Assembly (NCBI GenBank): GCA_039105265.1
Contig: JAPFFF010000012.1
Location: 806,001-870,000, forward strand
Direction: 5' to 3'
Source: Tritrichomonas musculus
Lineage: Eukaryota > Parabasalia > Tritrichomonadida > Tritrichomonadidae
Length of the DNA stretch: 64,000 nt
The position numbers and the translations under genes were made by a program. The number at the start of each line of letters is the position of its first letter. The stretch's first letter is position 1. Below the pieces are notes generated by a model, which was given only the letters and a program-made list of their open reading frames with translations, made no database searches and had not been told where the DNA came from. Shown in pieces: positions 31,905 through 41,873 of the stretch.

Positions 31905-33155
31905 ATGGAGGTTCCTGAAATAGATTTTGCCAAGACATCACCTGCTCAACTTCCGTCACTTGATGCACCTCCGCGTTCAGCGAGATCAGAACGTCTTCCT
32001 TCAAGATCACCTCGGCAATTTATGAATATGGCTAAAACTGCTCGCTCAATTCGTCGTCCAGAGACTCAACGTGCACAAAATAATAATAAAAAACGTATTA
32101 ATCCAGTTCTTTCAATGTCACAGCGTATATGTCCTGAAATTCAACAAGTTAGTATTCAATTTGCAACATTAGCTGTTTTAATACGAAATTTTTTAACCGA
32201 TAATTCTATTTCTACATTAAATCCAGACTTTCCTAATATTTTCAGTGCTTTATCTTTAGCGTTTGATACTTATTGTCATCAATGTACGTTGATGTTCAGT
32301 AATGTTACACGATCTCCATCACAACGTAACTTCCATCCTGCATCACCTGTATATGTTCAAGGTCGTTTATTAATGGCCAAATGGGTTGGATTTATTGAAA
32401 CAGTTAATAATTTGGTTGATTCAGATGTAGAGCCATACCGCGCACAGATTCATCAATATGTTAATGATTATAAAAATGTTATGAGAACTGCAATTGACTA
32501 TATGAATAAAACACAGTACTATCCTCAACCTTTGATAAACTCCTTAAGGAGGCTCTGCACTAAGATCAATAAATGCGAACAAAAACTTTCAGTTCTATTC
32601 AATAATCAAGGTGTTAATATTGAAAATTTGCAAAAAACAAAGAAAGAAAAAAAAGCTAAAGAAAATACCGAATTAAACCAACCTCCCCAAAGTTCAGAAG
32701 ATAATGAGCAATCAAATGAAACTGAGGAAGATAAAAAGATCAAATATATTATTGAAAATTATAAAGAATATGTTTATCCTAGTCGTGAAAAATCAAAAAG
32801 GGAAAATGAAGATGGAGAAGAATTAAATGATCAACAGCCACAACAAGTTGACCATCAAGCTATGTTTTATGATATGATAGATGAAACAAATTATATGTTT
32901 GAGCATACTTTGCCTAAAGATTCAATCCCAATTAGACGAGCTGTAAAACTAAGGATCAACGCTGTTAACCAATGCGCAAAGATTATTGAAGTGGTCAATG
33001 CCATTGAAAAGTTCCAAACAAGTATATCAAAGATTAAGGCCCAAATTAAAACTGTTAACGATGAATTAAATAATGTGCATAAGCAATTAAATCTGCCTTT
33101 CATCGTTACTTTATCAATTGGAGATGACCAGAAAATAGAGACTGAAACTCAATAA
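31905..33155 (+). CDS. 416-residue conserved-looking protein, unrecognised
   Basis: The frame is open from 31839 but the first ATG is at 31905 (MEVPEIDFAKTSPAQLP), which I take as the start. Residues 1-75 are basic, Ser/Pro/Arg-rich and disordered (SARSERLPSRSPRQF). Residues about 80-250 form a helical domain with CHQCTLMFSNV and a conserved-looking YVQGRLLMAKWVGFIETVNNL. A Lys/Glu-rich linker follows (KKEKKAKENTELNQPPQSSE). The last 150 residues are a second helical, coiled-coil-prone part. No signal peptide, membrane segment or enzyme motif. The design, with a basic tail and helical bundles, would fit a cytoskeletal or nuclear scaffold, but I cannot name a family. Confidence 0.7.
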   Translation: MEVPEIDFAKTSPAQLPSLDAPPRSARSERLPSRSPRQFMNMAKTARSIRRPETQRAQNNNKKRINPVLSMSQRICPEIQQVSIQFATLAVLIRNFLTDNSISTLNPDFPNIFSALSLAFDTYCHQCTLMFSNVTRSPSQRNFHPASPVYVQGRLLMAKWVGFIETVNNLVDSDVEPYRAQIHQYVNDYKNVMRTAIDYMNKTQYYPQPLINSLRRLCTKINKCEQKLSVLFNNQGVNIENLQKTKKEKKAKENTELNQPPQSSEDNEQSNETEEDKKIKYIIENYKEYVYPSREKSKRENEDGEELNDQQPQQVDHQAMFYDMIDETNYMFEHTLPKDSIPIRRAVKLRINAVNQCAKIIEVVNAIEKFQTSISKIKAQIKTVNDELNNVHKQLNLPFIVTLSIGDDQKIETETQ

Positions 33156-33606
33156 TTTTTTATTATTAATTTTTTTGTTTATTTGTATCTAAAAATTTTA
33201 TTAATTTTTTATATAATATTTGTTTATATACATAAAACTGAATTAGCAACTGTCATAGTAGAGGTTATTGAAGGCAACCATCAGATTGTTTGAAATTATT
33301 CACAATAATGTTGTAATGATGTTGAATATTAGATTTGTAATATAATATAATTGATATTGGGACTAAAAAAAAAACATTCATTTTTTTTATACAATTAAAT
33401 TGGTTGGCAAAAGAAAAGATACTTTTTTGAAAAAATTATCAGATTATAATTGAATAATTGAGATAACAAATTTGTATATTCTCAATTTTGAATGATTAAA
33501 ATCTTATTGATTGAATTTTGATTTTTTACTTATAAAACCGTAAAATTAATGCAATTTTTTTCACCAAGACGTTGATTTTTTCTGAGCGGATATATTTTTA
33601 ATTTCA
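33156..33606. other. Intergenic spacer
   Basis: 451 AT-rich bases between two forward genes. No RNA gene or repeat recognised. Confidence 0.4.
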
Positions 33607-34416
33607 ATGAGGGCTGCACTTCTCTTTTCATCAGGGCCCATTTTTCGATATTTTAAAGAGTATATCAGATCAAATCAAAGGGTTCAAGATTTATTTTCAA
33701 ATCAAGGATACCTGAACGAAGAAGCAGCAACCTCATCAAATAACCATCGTCCAATTATTGCATTTGATCTTGATAATACATTGGTTTCTACTACCAGAAT
33801 TAAAACGTCACAAACAAACTTTACAATTTATGCATTTCGAGATAATCTCTTGAATATGAAGAATATGAGTTATCTCACAAAAGGTTCAACACTACCTATT
33901 AATATTAAAAAGGAAAATTTGGATATGGACAGCCAAAAAAAACTTTCAAGGAGCCGCTGCTCAATCCATGTTCAAATTCGTCCAGGAGCCATTAATTTCA
34001 TAAAAGAAGTGTCTAAAATATATGAAATATTTTTCTTCACTTCTTATTTGCGCGAAGTAGCCATTGAAATAATTAAAATTATTTCACCAGAAGTTAATGA
34101 AGATCACATTTTATCAAAAGAAAGCTGTATTTTCATTGATGGATATGCAGTTAAAGATTTAACCAAGCTGATGGATATCACTGGCCCAATTGAGATGACT
34201 AAAGTTTTATTAGTCGATGATGTGCTTGGATCTGGCCTTTTTCAACCACTCAACATTGTTGGTGTTTCTTCTTGGGAAGGTGAAACTGATGATGAAGTAT
34301 TGGAAAAAGATTTGCTTCCTCTCTTGATTGAGTGCGGGCAATATTCTAATGTTGTTAACGCTTTAAGAAACAGAGAAAATGGTTTACCATTGAGTTTAAC
34401 TATATACAATTATTAA
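33607..34416 (+). CDS. FCP1/SCP-like (NLI-interacting factor) phosphatase
   Basis: 269 residues. The HAD-type nucleophile motif DxDxT is at residues 54-58 in IAFDLDNTLVS. A strand IHVQIRPGAINFIKEVS follows, matching the RPG..FL step of CTD phosphatases. Then comes FFFTSYLREVA (motif II Thr/Ser) and LLVDDVLGSG in the place of the usual VDN(S/T)P motif. The family removes phosphates from serine residues of the RNA polymerase II tail or from other nuclear or ER proteins using magnesium. The VDD variant keeps an Asp but loses the normal Asn, and the substrate is unknown. The size fits small SCP-type phosphatases. The ATG at 33607 follows TTTCA directly. An insertion of about 50 residues separates motif I from the RPG element. 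Confidence 0.82.
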   Translation: MRAALLFSSGPIFRYFKEYIRSNQRVQDLFSNQGYLNEEAATSSNNHRPIIAFDLDNTLVSTTRIKTSQTNFTIYAFRDNLLNMKNMSYLTKGSTLPINIKKENLDMDSQKKLSRSRCSIHVQIRPGAINFIKEVSKIYEIFFFTSYLREVAIEIIKIISPEVNEDHILSKESCIFIDGYAVKDLTKLMDITGPIEMTKVLLVDDVLGSGLFQPLNIVGVSSWEGETDDEVLEKDLLPLLIECGQYSNVVNALRNRENGLPLSLTIYNY

Positions 34417-34876
34417 ATAAATATAGTACTATTTTAATATTATTATATGACTTTATTTAAAAAAAAGGTAAAGTGAATAATTTCATGAAATTTAATTGAA
34501 ATATGATAAATTTAATTGAGATTATAACAATGATACTTATGAAATTCAGCTTGAAAGAGTCACGCCTGCCAATGAAAAGAGTTCCACTAAGCGTTTTCCA
34601 TCCAAAAAAAGCTAACTTTTTCTAAACGCATTCAAAAAATTGGAAAAAAAAAAAAGGAGTCATTTTAAGTATTATTTTGAAGTTCTTTTAAGAGAATGAA
34701 GGTGTGTTTGCTTTCTTTAAGGGATTCAAAACCTTGTTGGGCAGTTGATCAAAGCAAATTATTCTTACAATTAAATAGAAATTTTTTTATTTAAATATAA
34801 TTCTCTAAATTTTATTATTATTATTTTGCACAAATTGATTTTTTTATTCAAATAAAATTAATAATGATTTGATATA
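34417..34876. other. Spacer between convergent genes
   Basis: 460 bases, AT-rich with A runs. A locally less AT-rich part (34556-34615) has no tRNA or other RNA fold that I can recognise. Confidence 0.4.
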
Positions 34877-35410
34877 TTATTGTTTTTCTAATCCGCATAA
34901 TACATAAATTTCATGAATGAATGGAGTTTTGTGTTCAAGGTATTTATCAATATCATTGGGATATAATTTTGCACCTTCTAATTTAACTTGACTATATCTT
35001 TTCACAGCATCTGGATGAGAACGCAAGTAATTTCTGAAAGTTACGTGTCGATGAAGCTCTCTTGAATTCTTTGGGCAGACATACAAATTATGTGATTGTA
35101 AATGAGTTTTTCCTTCATAAAAAAAAGCTTCTCTTTCTTTTATTCCAAGATCGCCTTGATATTCGTATCCAATGCTTTTGAGTTTATCTATAACCTTTTC
35201 AAGTATGGAATAATCTTTAATTATAACATCTAAATCAATAATAGGTTTTGCTGATAAGCCAATTACAGATGTGCTTCCGACATGCTCTATTCCAATAATT
35301 AAATCATCAAGAGCTCTAACAATTTCAGATTTAATTGCTTCAAATGATTCAGGCCACTTTGGATCATACGGAATAACAACTATGCTTGAAATTCCTCGAT
35401 TTGTTCTCAT
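34877..35410 (-). CDS. GrpB-family (UPF0157) nucleotidyltransferase-like protein
   Basis: 177 residues covering the whole family. The hallmark is IEHVGSTSVIGLSAKPIIDLDVII (residues about 40-63): a GS-TSV-GL-AKP-IDL pattern like a nucleotidyltransferase Gly-Ser motif with following Asp residues. The start VIPYDPKWPESFEAIKSEI and the C-terminal HVTFRNYLRSHPDAVKRYSQVK, KLYPNDIDKYLEHKTPFI are also typical. GrpB proteins are mainly bacterial and their reaction is not well defined. A bacterial origin by transfer is likely but needs a tree. The first 30 codons and the upstream sequence are repeated exactly in inverted orientation at once upstream, forming a large palindrome. So the promoter region is itself part of the palindrome. 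Confidence 0.88.
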   Translation of the reverse strand: MRTNRGISSIVVIPYDPKWPESFEAIKSEIVRALDDLIIGIEHVGSTSVIGLSAKPIIDLDVIIKDYSILEKVIDKLKSIGYEYQGDLGIKEREAFFYEGKTHLQSHNLYVCPKNSRELHRHVTFRNYLRSHPDAVKRYSQVKLEGAKLYPNDIDKYLEHKTPFIHEIYVLCGLEKQ

Positions 35411-35689
35411 AAAAACATGATAAAAAAGTCAGATTTTTCTTTTAAAAAAAAATTTGTTAACCAATTGTTTTTTAACGTACAAAATATACACAAATCAATT
35501 TTTTTTTGTATATTTGTGTATATTTTGTACGTTAAAAAAAACAATTGGTTAACAAATTTTTTTTTAAAAGAAAAATCTGACTTTTTTATCATGTTTTTAT
35601 GAGAACAAATCGAGGAATTTCAAGCATAGTTGTTATTCCGTATGATCCAAAGTGGCCTGAATCATTTGAAGCAATTAAATCTGAAATTG
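35320..35689. repeat. Near-perfect 370-bp palindrome spanning the GrpB gene start
   Basis: 35320 to about 35495 is the reverse complement of about 35512 to 35689, centred near 35504. The only differences I find are two extra bases in an A/T run (six T against eight A) and a short central loop of about 15 bases. The right arm repeats the GrpB start codon (35599) and its first 30 codons exactly, then breaks off at CTGAAATTG. Such a fold-back can come from a real inverted duplication or from a chimeric read or assembly join. The sequence on the far side of the right arm is an unrelated gene lacking its beginning. Confidence 0.9.
35599..35689 (+). pseudogene. Inverted copy of the GrpB gene start
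   Basis: ATG plus 30 codons identical to the neighbouring GrpB gene (MRTNRGISSIVVIPYDPKWP and on), then unrelated sequence and a stop within about 12 codons. No functional protein can result. Confidence 0.8.
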
Positions 35690-35706
35690 ATAGAATTTCT
35701 ATCATA

Positions 35707-36949
35707 GAATTTCAATACGATTCAATATGATAGCTCAAAAATTCAGGCAGTTGCCGCACAATCAGCTGCAGATGATGCTAAAAGCAAAGTTGATGAATTA
35801 AAGGCAGAAAACGAAAAACTTAGAAACGATATGAAATGCCTTAAATATGAAGTCAAGAAACTAAAGGATACCCCAGCTCCAGAACCAGTTGAGGAAAGAG
35901 CAATTCCAGAAATTCCAGACGATCTTGTTGAACGTGTTGATAATGCAACGGCTCAATCAAGCAAAGCTACAGAGAAGGCAGACAGTGCACACTCAAGAGC
36001 TGATGAAGCCAAGAAACATGCTGATGATGCAAGATCAAGAGCTGATGAAGCCAAGAAGCATGCTGATAATGCTCAATCAGCTGCTGATGATGCTAAAAGC
36101 AAAGTTAATGAATTAAGAGCAGAAAATGAAAAACTCAAGAATGATATGAAATGTCTCAAATACGAAGTCAAGAAACTCAAGGATACTCCAGCTCCAGAAC
36201 CAGTTCCAGAACGTGCTATACCAGAAATTCCAGACGATCTTGTTGAACGTGTTGATAATGCAACATCTCAATCGACCAAAGCTGCAGAAAAGGCAGACAG
36301 TGCACATTCAATGGCCAAAGAAGCTTATAAAAAGGCAAAGTCTGCACAAACAGCTGCTAATGATGCCCAAGATAAGATTGATCAACTCAAGACTGAGAAC
36401 GATACATTAAAGAATGATATGAAATGTCTCAAATACGAAGTTAAGAAGCTCAAGGATGCTCCAGCTCCAGAACCAGTCAAAGAAAGAGAAGCTGCGCCAA
36501 TTATCCTTCCAGATGAGTACGTTTCACAAATCAAAGACGCACAAGACCAATCAAACAAAGCCTACGAGAAGGCAACGAAGGCAGATCGTGAAATTTCCGA
36601 CATTCATTCGCAATCATCAGAAACAAATGAAAAAGTTGAAAAATTAGTTGCTGAAAATAACTCATTGAAAGAAGATATCAAATGTATGAAGTACGAATTA
36701 AAGAAATTGCTCACCAAAGTCAATGATGAAGAAAATAAGGACGAACCTACCGAAAAAGAAACAACAACTGTAAGTGACAGCAGACTTGATGCTTTGAAGG
36801 CTGAAAATGAGCAACTTAAGACTGAGTTCAAATGCATGAAATACGAAGTTAAGAAGCTAAAGGAATTCGCAATGGCTCAAGAAGATAAGGAAGAGCATCA
36901 TCACCACCACCACAAGAAGACTAATGATGCTGTCACTAACTCAAACTAA
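35707..36949 (+). CDS. Coiled-coil repeat protein, 5' end missing
   Basis: The reading frame is open from about 35707. The first ATG (35831) lies inside a repeat, and in-frame repeat sequence (AQSAADDAKSKVDELKAEN) extends upstream of it, so the gene has lost its start at the palindrome junction. From 35831 there are 372 residues. The unit begins with DMKCLKYEVKKLKD, then a PAPEPV(E/P)ERAIPEIPDDLVERVDNA hinge and an Ala/Lys/Asp coiled coil (KADSAHSRADEAKKHADDA). The CLKYE or CMKYE motif recurs five times (35831, 36146, 36419, 36677, 36827), with spacing of 105, 91, 86 and 50 residues, so units shorten toward the C-terminus. The end is EEHHHHHHKKTNDAVTNSN with six His in a row, which could bind metal. 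A fibrous or scaffold protein is likely. Family unknown. Confidence 0.7.
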
Positions 36950-37446
36950 AATTAAGAGTAATTTTGGTTAGCTAGCTAAGTTTTTTATTCATGGATCTAA
37001 TTACTTTATAGATTTTTCATAAATTTTAAATGTATTTTTATAAATTTTATTGTTTTATTTTTATATTTGTTGATACTTTTTTATTCAAGATTCAAAAGTT
37101 TTGGCTGTAATGAAAAAAAAAAATGTAAAATTAAATTTGCAAAAATGAGGATTTTAAAATTTTTATCAGAGATTGAATAATTTGATTATATATATATATA
37201 TATTCAATAATATAGAAATTAAGACTTTCAAATTGTAAGTGGTGTCGTTCAGGTTGCAAATTTCTCTCAATTTTTTTGAGACACTCATTCAAATATTGAG
37301 AGAGATTTGTAACTTGAATTACGAGCCCTTTAAGTTTTATTAAATAATGATTTATCTAAATTTAAAAAAAAACAAAAACAAAAATAAATCGTATTCTACA
37401 TTTATTATCATTTATTATCATATATATATATATATAAAATACAATT
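36950..37446. other. Spacer with a short hairpin and TA repeats
   Basis: AT-rich. It contains (TA)n tracts near 37187-37202 and 37421-37436. Imperfect inverted arms, TTGCAAATTTCTCTCAAT (about 37253-37270) and ATTGAGAGAGATTTGTAA (about 37298-37315), bracket a 27-base loop. This may be a tiny fold-back element. No gene seen. Confidence 0.45.
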
Positions 37447-40400
37447 TTACAATTCATTTTTGGGAGCAACATGGTTCTCTCTATCCAAATCAATTGAATA
37501 GTAAGCGCATCTTTTCCATTGGAAATCGAATTCACCATCCTGATGAGGATTGATACTGAGTCCTTCGCTGCATTCAAAAGTTGTTCTTTCAAACAAAAGT
37601 TGGCCAGAATTGCAGAGATCACGAATGATTTTTGCCAGAGCGACGGTTTCCCCATATATCAATGTTGCCAAATTATATTCTCCGATAATTTTGCAAAAGA
37701 TTGGTCCGCCAGTCGCCATTCCGAACTTGAAATCCATCATCAAGCTGTGACTCTCGATTATCTTGTAAATTCAAGGGTGTCGAATGATTCAGTTCTTCCA
37801 TTTTGTCCCTCGTTAAGCAAGCCAGCAGCGAACAAGAGTTCGTCACCGGAGAAAGAAATCAAAGAAACATTGTCAAATTCTTTCAAAGATTTCAAGACAA
37901 CGTTTTAAAAATGACTTCAGAAGCAAGTCTTAAATCAATGTTCTGAAGACAATTGTTGTAGTTTGTGATGATGACCGATAGGACAGATCCTATCGTTGCT
38001 GAGAAAGAGTGGCACTTTTCGCCATCATGAATTTTTGAAGCAATTTGAAATGGAACAATTTGCATGTAAAGATGAAGTGTTTTCTCTCTTTCTTTGTTGT
38101 AAATTTCTTTGATTCTCTCTTCTGAAGTGGCATCTCTAATGAGAATGAGAATGTGCGAATAATGCCGAATTGACGATGACAAATCAGAAGATTGAATTCC
38201 AGTAAAGGTCAATTTAATATCTTTATTTGATTTCTTAGATTTGGCCAAAATGCTGACGTTTTCTACCATGTCTTTTGATTCTTGAAAACGATTCAAAATG
38301 TTCTCAGCTTCATCAAGAACGTTTTGATCGATTTGATCGATTTGATCGACAATGAAAGACAAGACGTTGACAAGATTTTGTTCTTTCAATGAAGAAAGGT
38401 CAATACAAGGTGATTCAATACATTCTTCATTCAAATTAAAAACGATCACTTTTTCATCAGAATCCTTCAGAATTTTTTCTTAAAAGTTGTTTCAAATTGA
38501 CCTTAATTTGACCTTGATATTTGACCTTTCAGCCATTTATTTATGTAGAATGAACGGTTAAAAACATCAGGTGGAGCTTGGCATAAAACATGAAGAGTTG
38601 TCTTGAAGTATCGTGAAATGGCAACCGTTGAAGCTGTGATTGGGCCGATTAAGAGAATAATCAAGACGAACGCAATAACGATAGAAATAATGAGAGCAAT
38701 TGTGAATGACTTGTCAATGACTTCAGAAACGCCTGTTATGTAATAATACGCTGTCATTTCAAGGTCAGAACGTAAATGAGAGAACACTAAATGGTTGTAA
38801 TTAGCCCGGGTGCTGCCATTCAAATGATAGTAATTATTTTCCTCTTTGTAAATTGCGATGATCATCAGTCTGATAAAAGTGTCAACACTATCGTCTTTGT
38901 AGCCATTATGTTGAATGAGTGCATGCGAATGTTCAAGGACGTAATCACCTTCATCAGGAACTTCCATTTTGACATCATTTAAAAGAAGATTTTCAATGTT
39001 TTCGTATTCATGAAAAACTTTGATTCGGATCATTCAATAAAACCGAAATTCCATTCACTGACTCATCGTTTTCAATTGCTTCACTTTTCATCTCAATAAA
39101 TTTGGATGACATTTGATTAATGTATTGATGGCATTTGATATATTCGCCGCTGACTTCAGCCATGAAATTCAAATACAAACCAATCGAATCTAACGAAATC
39201 GGATAGCATCGAATCAGCTCGTCAAAATGGACGCGTGTTTCATAGATCGTGTCACGTAATTTGCACAATTAGAAGAATGTTTCAAAACGCAGCCCCAGAA
39301 AATTGACAAGGCATATGCCTTTTTCTGAAGCTTTTTCAAAAAGGCCGGTTTATCAGAAATTGAGTCAGCATGATAAAGAACAAGATTAAAAATCGCCGGC
39401 TCCATAAAGAAGGAGATGTCGTTAGTTTCATTTAATTTCTGAATTAAAACGGCTTGTGTTTGTGATTTGTCGGTGAAATATTGGCATATTTGGGCACATA
39501 TGATGAGTGATTCAGTATCATGGAAATAATTCAATCCCCACTTAATAAAGTCAATGTTTTTCAATGCCGGCATTTTCTTGTAAGTTCCAACGAACATGTA
39601 ATAGTGATGTTCTCTCTTCGTTGTAATTCCGAGTGATGAAAAGGCCTGCATCGCTGTGTAGGCTTCGTGCGAAAGAAGAGATTGCGTGGGCATAGGTGTC
39701 GTGAAAACAAGCGGAGTCGTCGGTGGAAGACATGCTCTTGAGTGCTTGTATGTTGTGATTCCTCGATTCAAAATATTATACAAAATTAAAAAGAAAACAA
39801 AACAAATAATCGAAACAACAAAAATGACAACTGGTGTCAATTTGGAGGTCAAAAATCGAAAATCCATGAGAATCATAAATATCATATTGACTGTCAAAAT
39901 CGTAGCTGAATAAACTGTATCATTCAAATCTTGAAAAATTGGATGATAAATAAAAAATAAAAAGAGGGTTTGCAGTGATGAAAGAAAAAATTGAAAAAAT
40001 AATTTGATATTTTGTATAAAGGCCAAAAGAAAATTGTATGTGCTGAAGTTTAAATACATTGATATGTATGGAGCCCAAGGAACAAAAAGTTGTTGAAAAA
40101 TTAATCATTGATGTTCCATGCATTATATAATATGACAAGTAATGTGAAATTATCGTGAAAATGACGGTTAGTGAACCAAGAACACAAGATGTAATAACAA
40201 GATTTGAATGGTTGTGCTGAAAAACAGATAAGTTCAGGCATGTCCCATAGAGAGTAAAAACAAAAATTGATAAAACTGGAGTTAAAACTGAAAAATAAAA
40301 GGAAATAAAGAAGATAATAGAGTTTGAAATCGAGTTTTCAGATGGATTTTTCAAAATAATCATTGAAATAAATAGCATTGAGATAAAAAAAAAAAGATGA

Positions 40401-40747
40401 AGAGAATAATTAAAAAGTATGCATGAAATTCTACACTTGATGGCATAACACATAAATGAAAAGGCAGTTCTAATAAGTACATAAAAAAAAATGTTGTCGA
40501 ATTCATCTTCCAAAAATTTTTACATTGAGGAATTAGATATATGCAAAATGATTGTATTAGGCGAATCACCATGGCAATATTGTGATATAAATCGTTAAAT
40601 CCAGTGAAGAACATTTGCTTTTAAACGTTCAATAAATGATGGACCTTTTTGAGATTCAAAAACTGATTGAGATGAAAAAGAAAAAAATCCTTTTGTTGAT
40701 CCAATTGTTGTATTGTTGGTATAAGATGCCGAAAAAGTTGAATGCAT
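37447..40747 (-). pseudogene. Decayed multi-pass membrane adenylate/guanylate cyclase
   Basis: A series of reverse-strand frames, each taking over where the last ends, matches the design of the large trichomonad cyclase family. ATG at 40747 with a Ser-rich start (MHSTFSASYTNN, then SQSVFESQKGPSF) is followed by MFFTGFNDLYHN and hydrophobic segments (40614-39920). The cytosolic/loop parts come next (40059-39008), then a further transmembrane stretch (IALIISIVIAFVLIILLIG, near 38700). The linker ILILIRDATSEERIKEIYNKE leads into the catalytic domain (LYMQIVPFQIASKIHDGEKCHSFSATIG). The rest is found as ISFSGDELLFAAGLLNEG (near 37830) and KFGMATGGPIFCKIIGE (37743 onward). At least six frame changes are needed, and the strand that should carry the first metal-binding Asp reads SVLSVI. 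The gene is therefore broken. Family members elsewhere make cyclic nucleotides in response to outside signals. Confidence 0.78.
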
Positions 40748-41873
40748 TTTAGGATCATGATTTATACTATCTTTTAACGATTGAAAACTTTTTGAAAAAA
40801 TTATTTTCAGATTTGTAATAAAATTTGAATTGTAAATAAAAATTATCCGAAATATTTATTTAATCAATATAATTGTTAAATTAATAATTTATTAATGATT
40901 TATTAATTTCTAAGTGAGAAAAAAATGATTGTTTATAAAAAGTACTTTAAATAAATTTGAATTTCTTAATGAAAAATTGATGAATTAATATATATTTATC
41001 AAAAATAATTTTTATAATTAAATAAATTATATATATAATTATTTTACTTTGCAATTATCAATTTTTTAAGTAAAAAAAATAAATTTTGTTATAAAACAAT
41101 AAATTCAAAATTGAATTCAAAGAAAAATTAAGAAATATTTCAGAATTACAGTAACGTATATATATCTTTAAATATTCAAGAAAAAAATAAATAAAATTTA
41201 TTTGTTTAATTATGTAAAACAAGAAATAAAAAAATTGAAAAAAAATATAATATAAAATCAATATCACATTATTGCAATTTTCCAATTTGAAAAATCAGTC
41301 CAAATGAGATTTAACTCTATCATTTCTTTCAAAAAGTGAATTATTTAAATAAATCAAGGAAATATAGCTTATTTATTTAAAAAAAAGGTGCATTATCATT
41401 CAAGCTTAAGCTTGTAATATCAAAAGGAAATTATTAAAACAAAGAGTAATTATTAGACTGGCTAGTATTGTCTGGAAATATGACAATTGTTTTTAAAGCA
41501 ATTCAAAATTATTGGGAATAAATATCTATATCTACCGCTTGGCTGTCATTCTTAGCAAGCCAAATACTTGTTTTTAGATATACCATTTATTTAACAAAAT
41601 TAAATTTTCAAATATAGCATTATTAAATCATTATTCTTAGTATTTTTTTTTTTTTTTAACAAATAATAAACGTGCTCCCATTTTTAATAATGATGTTTTT
41701 GTTATATCTCTGAAATAAAAGCAGATATTTAACTGTTAAATAAATAAATCCTTTAATATATAGTGATATTAATGTAAAGTTATTGTTTTTATCTACTTCA
41801 TTTTCAAGATAAAACATTTTTTGAATTTATGGTTCATATTTTGTATAATTTTTCAAAAAGTTACACTTTGAAA
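40748..41873. other. Intergenic spacer, divergent starts
   Basis: 1.1 kb, AT-rich. It includes a self-complementary TCAAGCTTAAGCTTG near 41400 and a short TTGGCT...AGCCAA hairpin near 41542-41565. TCAAAAAGTT at 41853-41862 stands 12 bases before the Rab ATG. No gene recognised. Confidence 0.45.
41853..41862 (+). promoter_or_regulatory. Recurrent TCAAAAAGTT motif before the Rab gene
   Basis: One of eight perfect copies (either strand) noted in non-coding parts of the window. Here, as at 22466, it lies within about 12-21 bases of a start codon. Role as a promoter element is inferred from position only. Confidence 0.35.

Noticed and set aside
34550-34620. Possible tRNA in the less AT-rich spacer
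   Set aside because: No acceptor stem, no T-loop GTTC, no A/B boxes could be found.
35417-35602. Open frames on both strands at the palindrome centre
   Set aside because: They are mirror images of low-complexity palindrome sequence.
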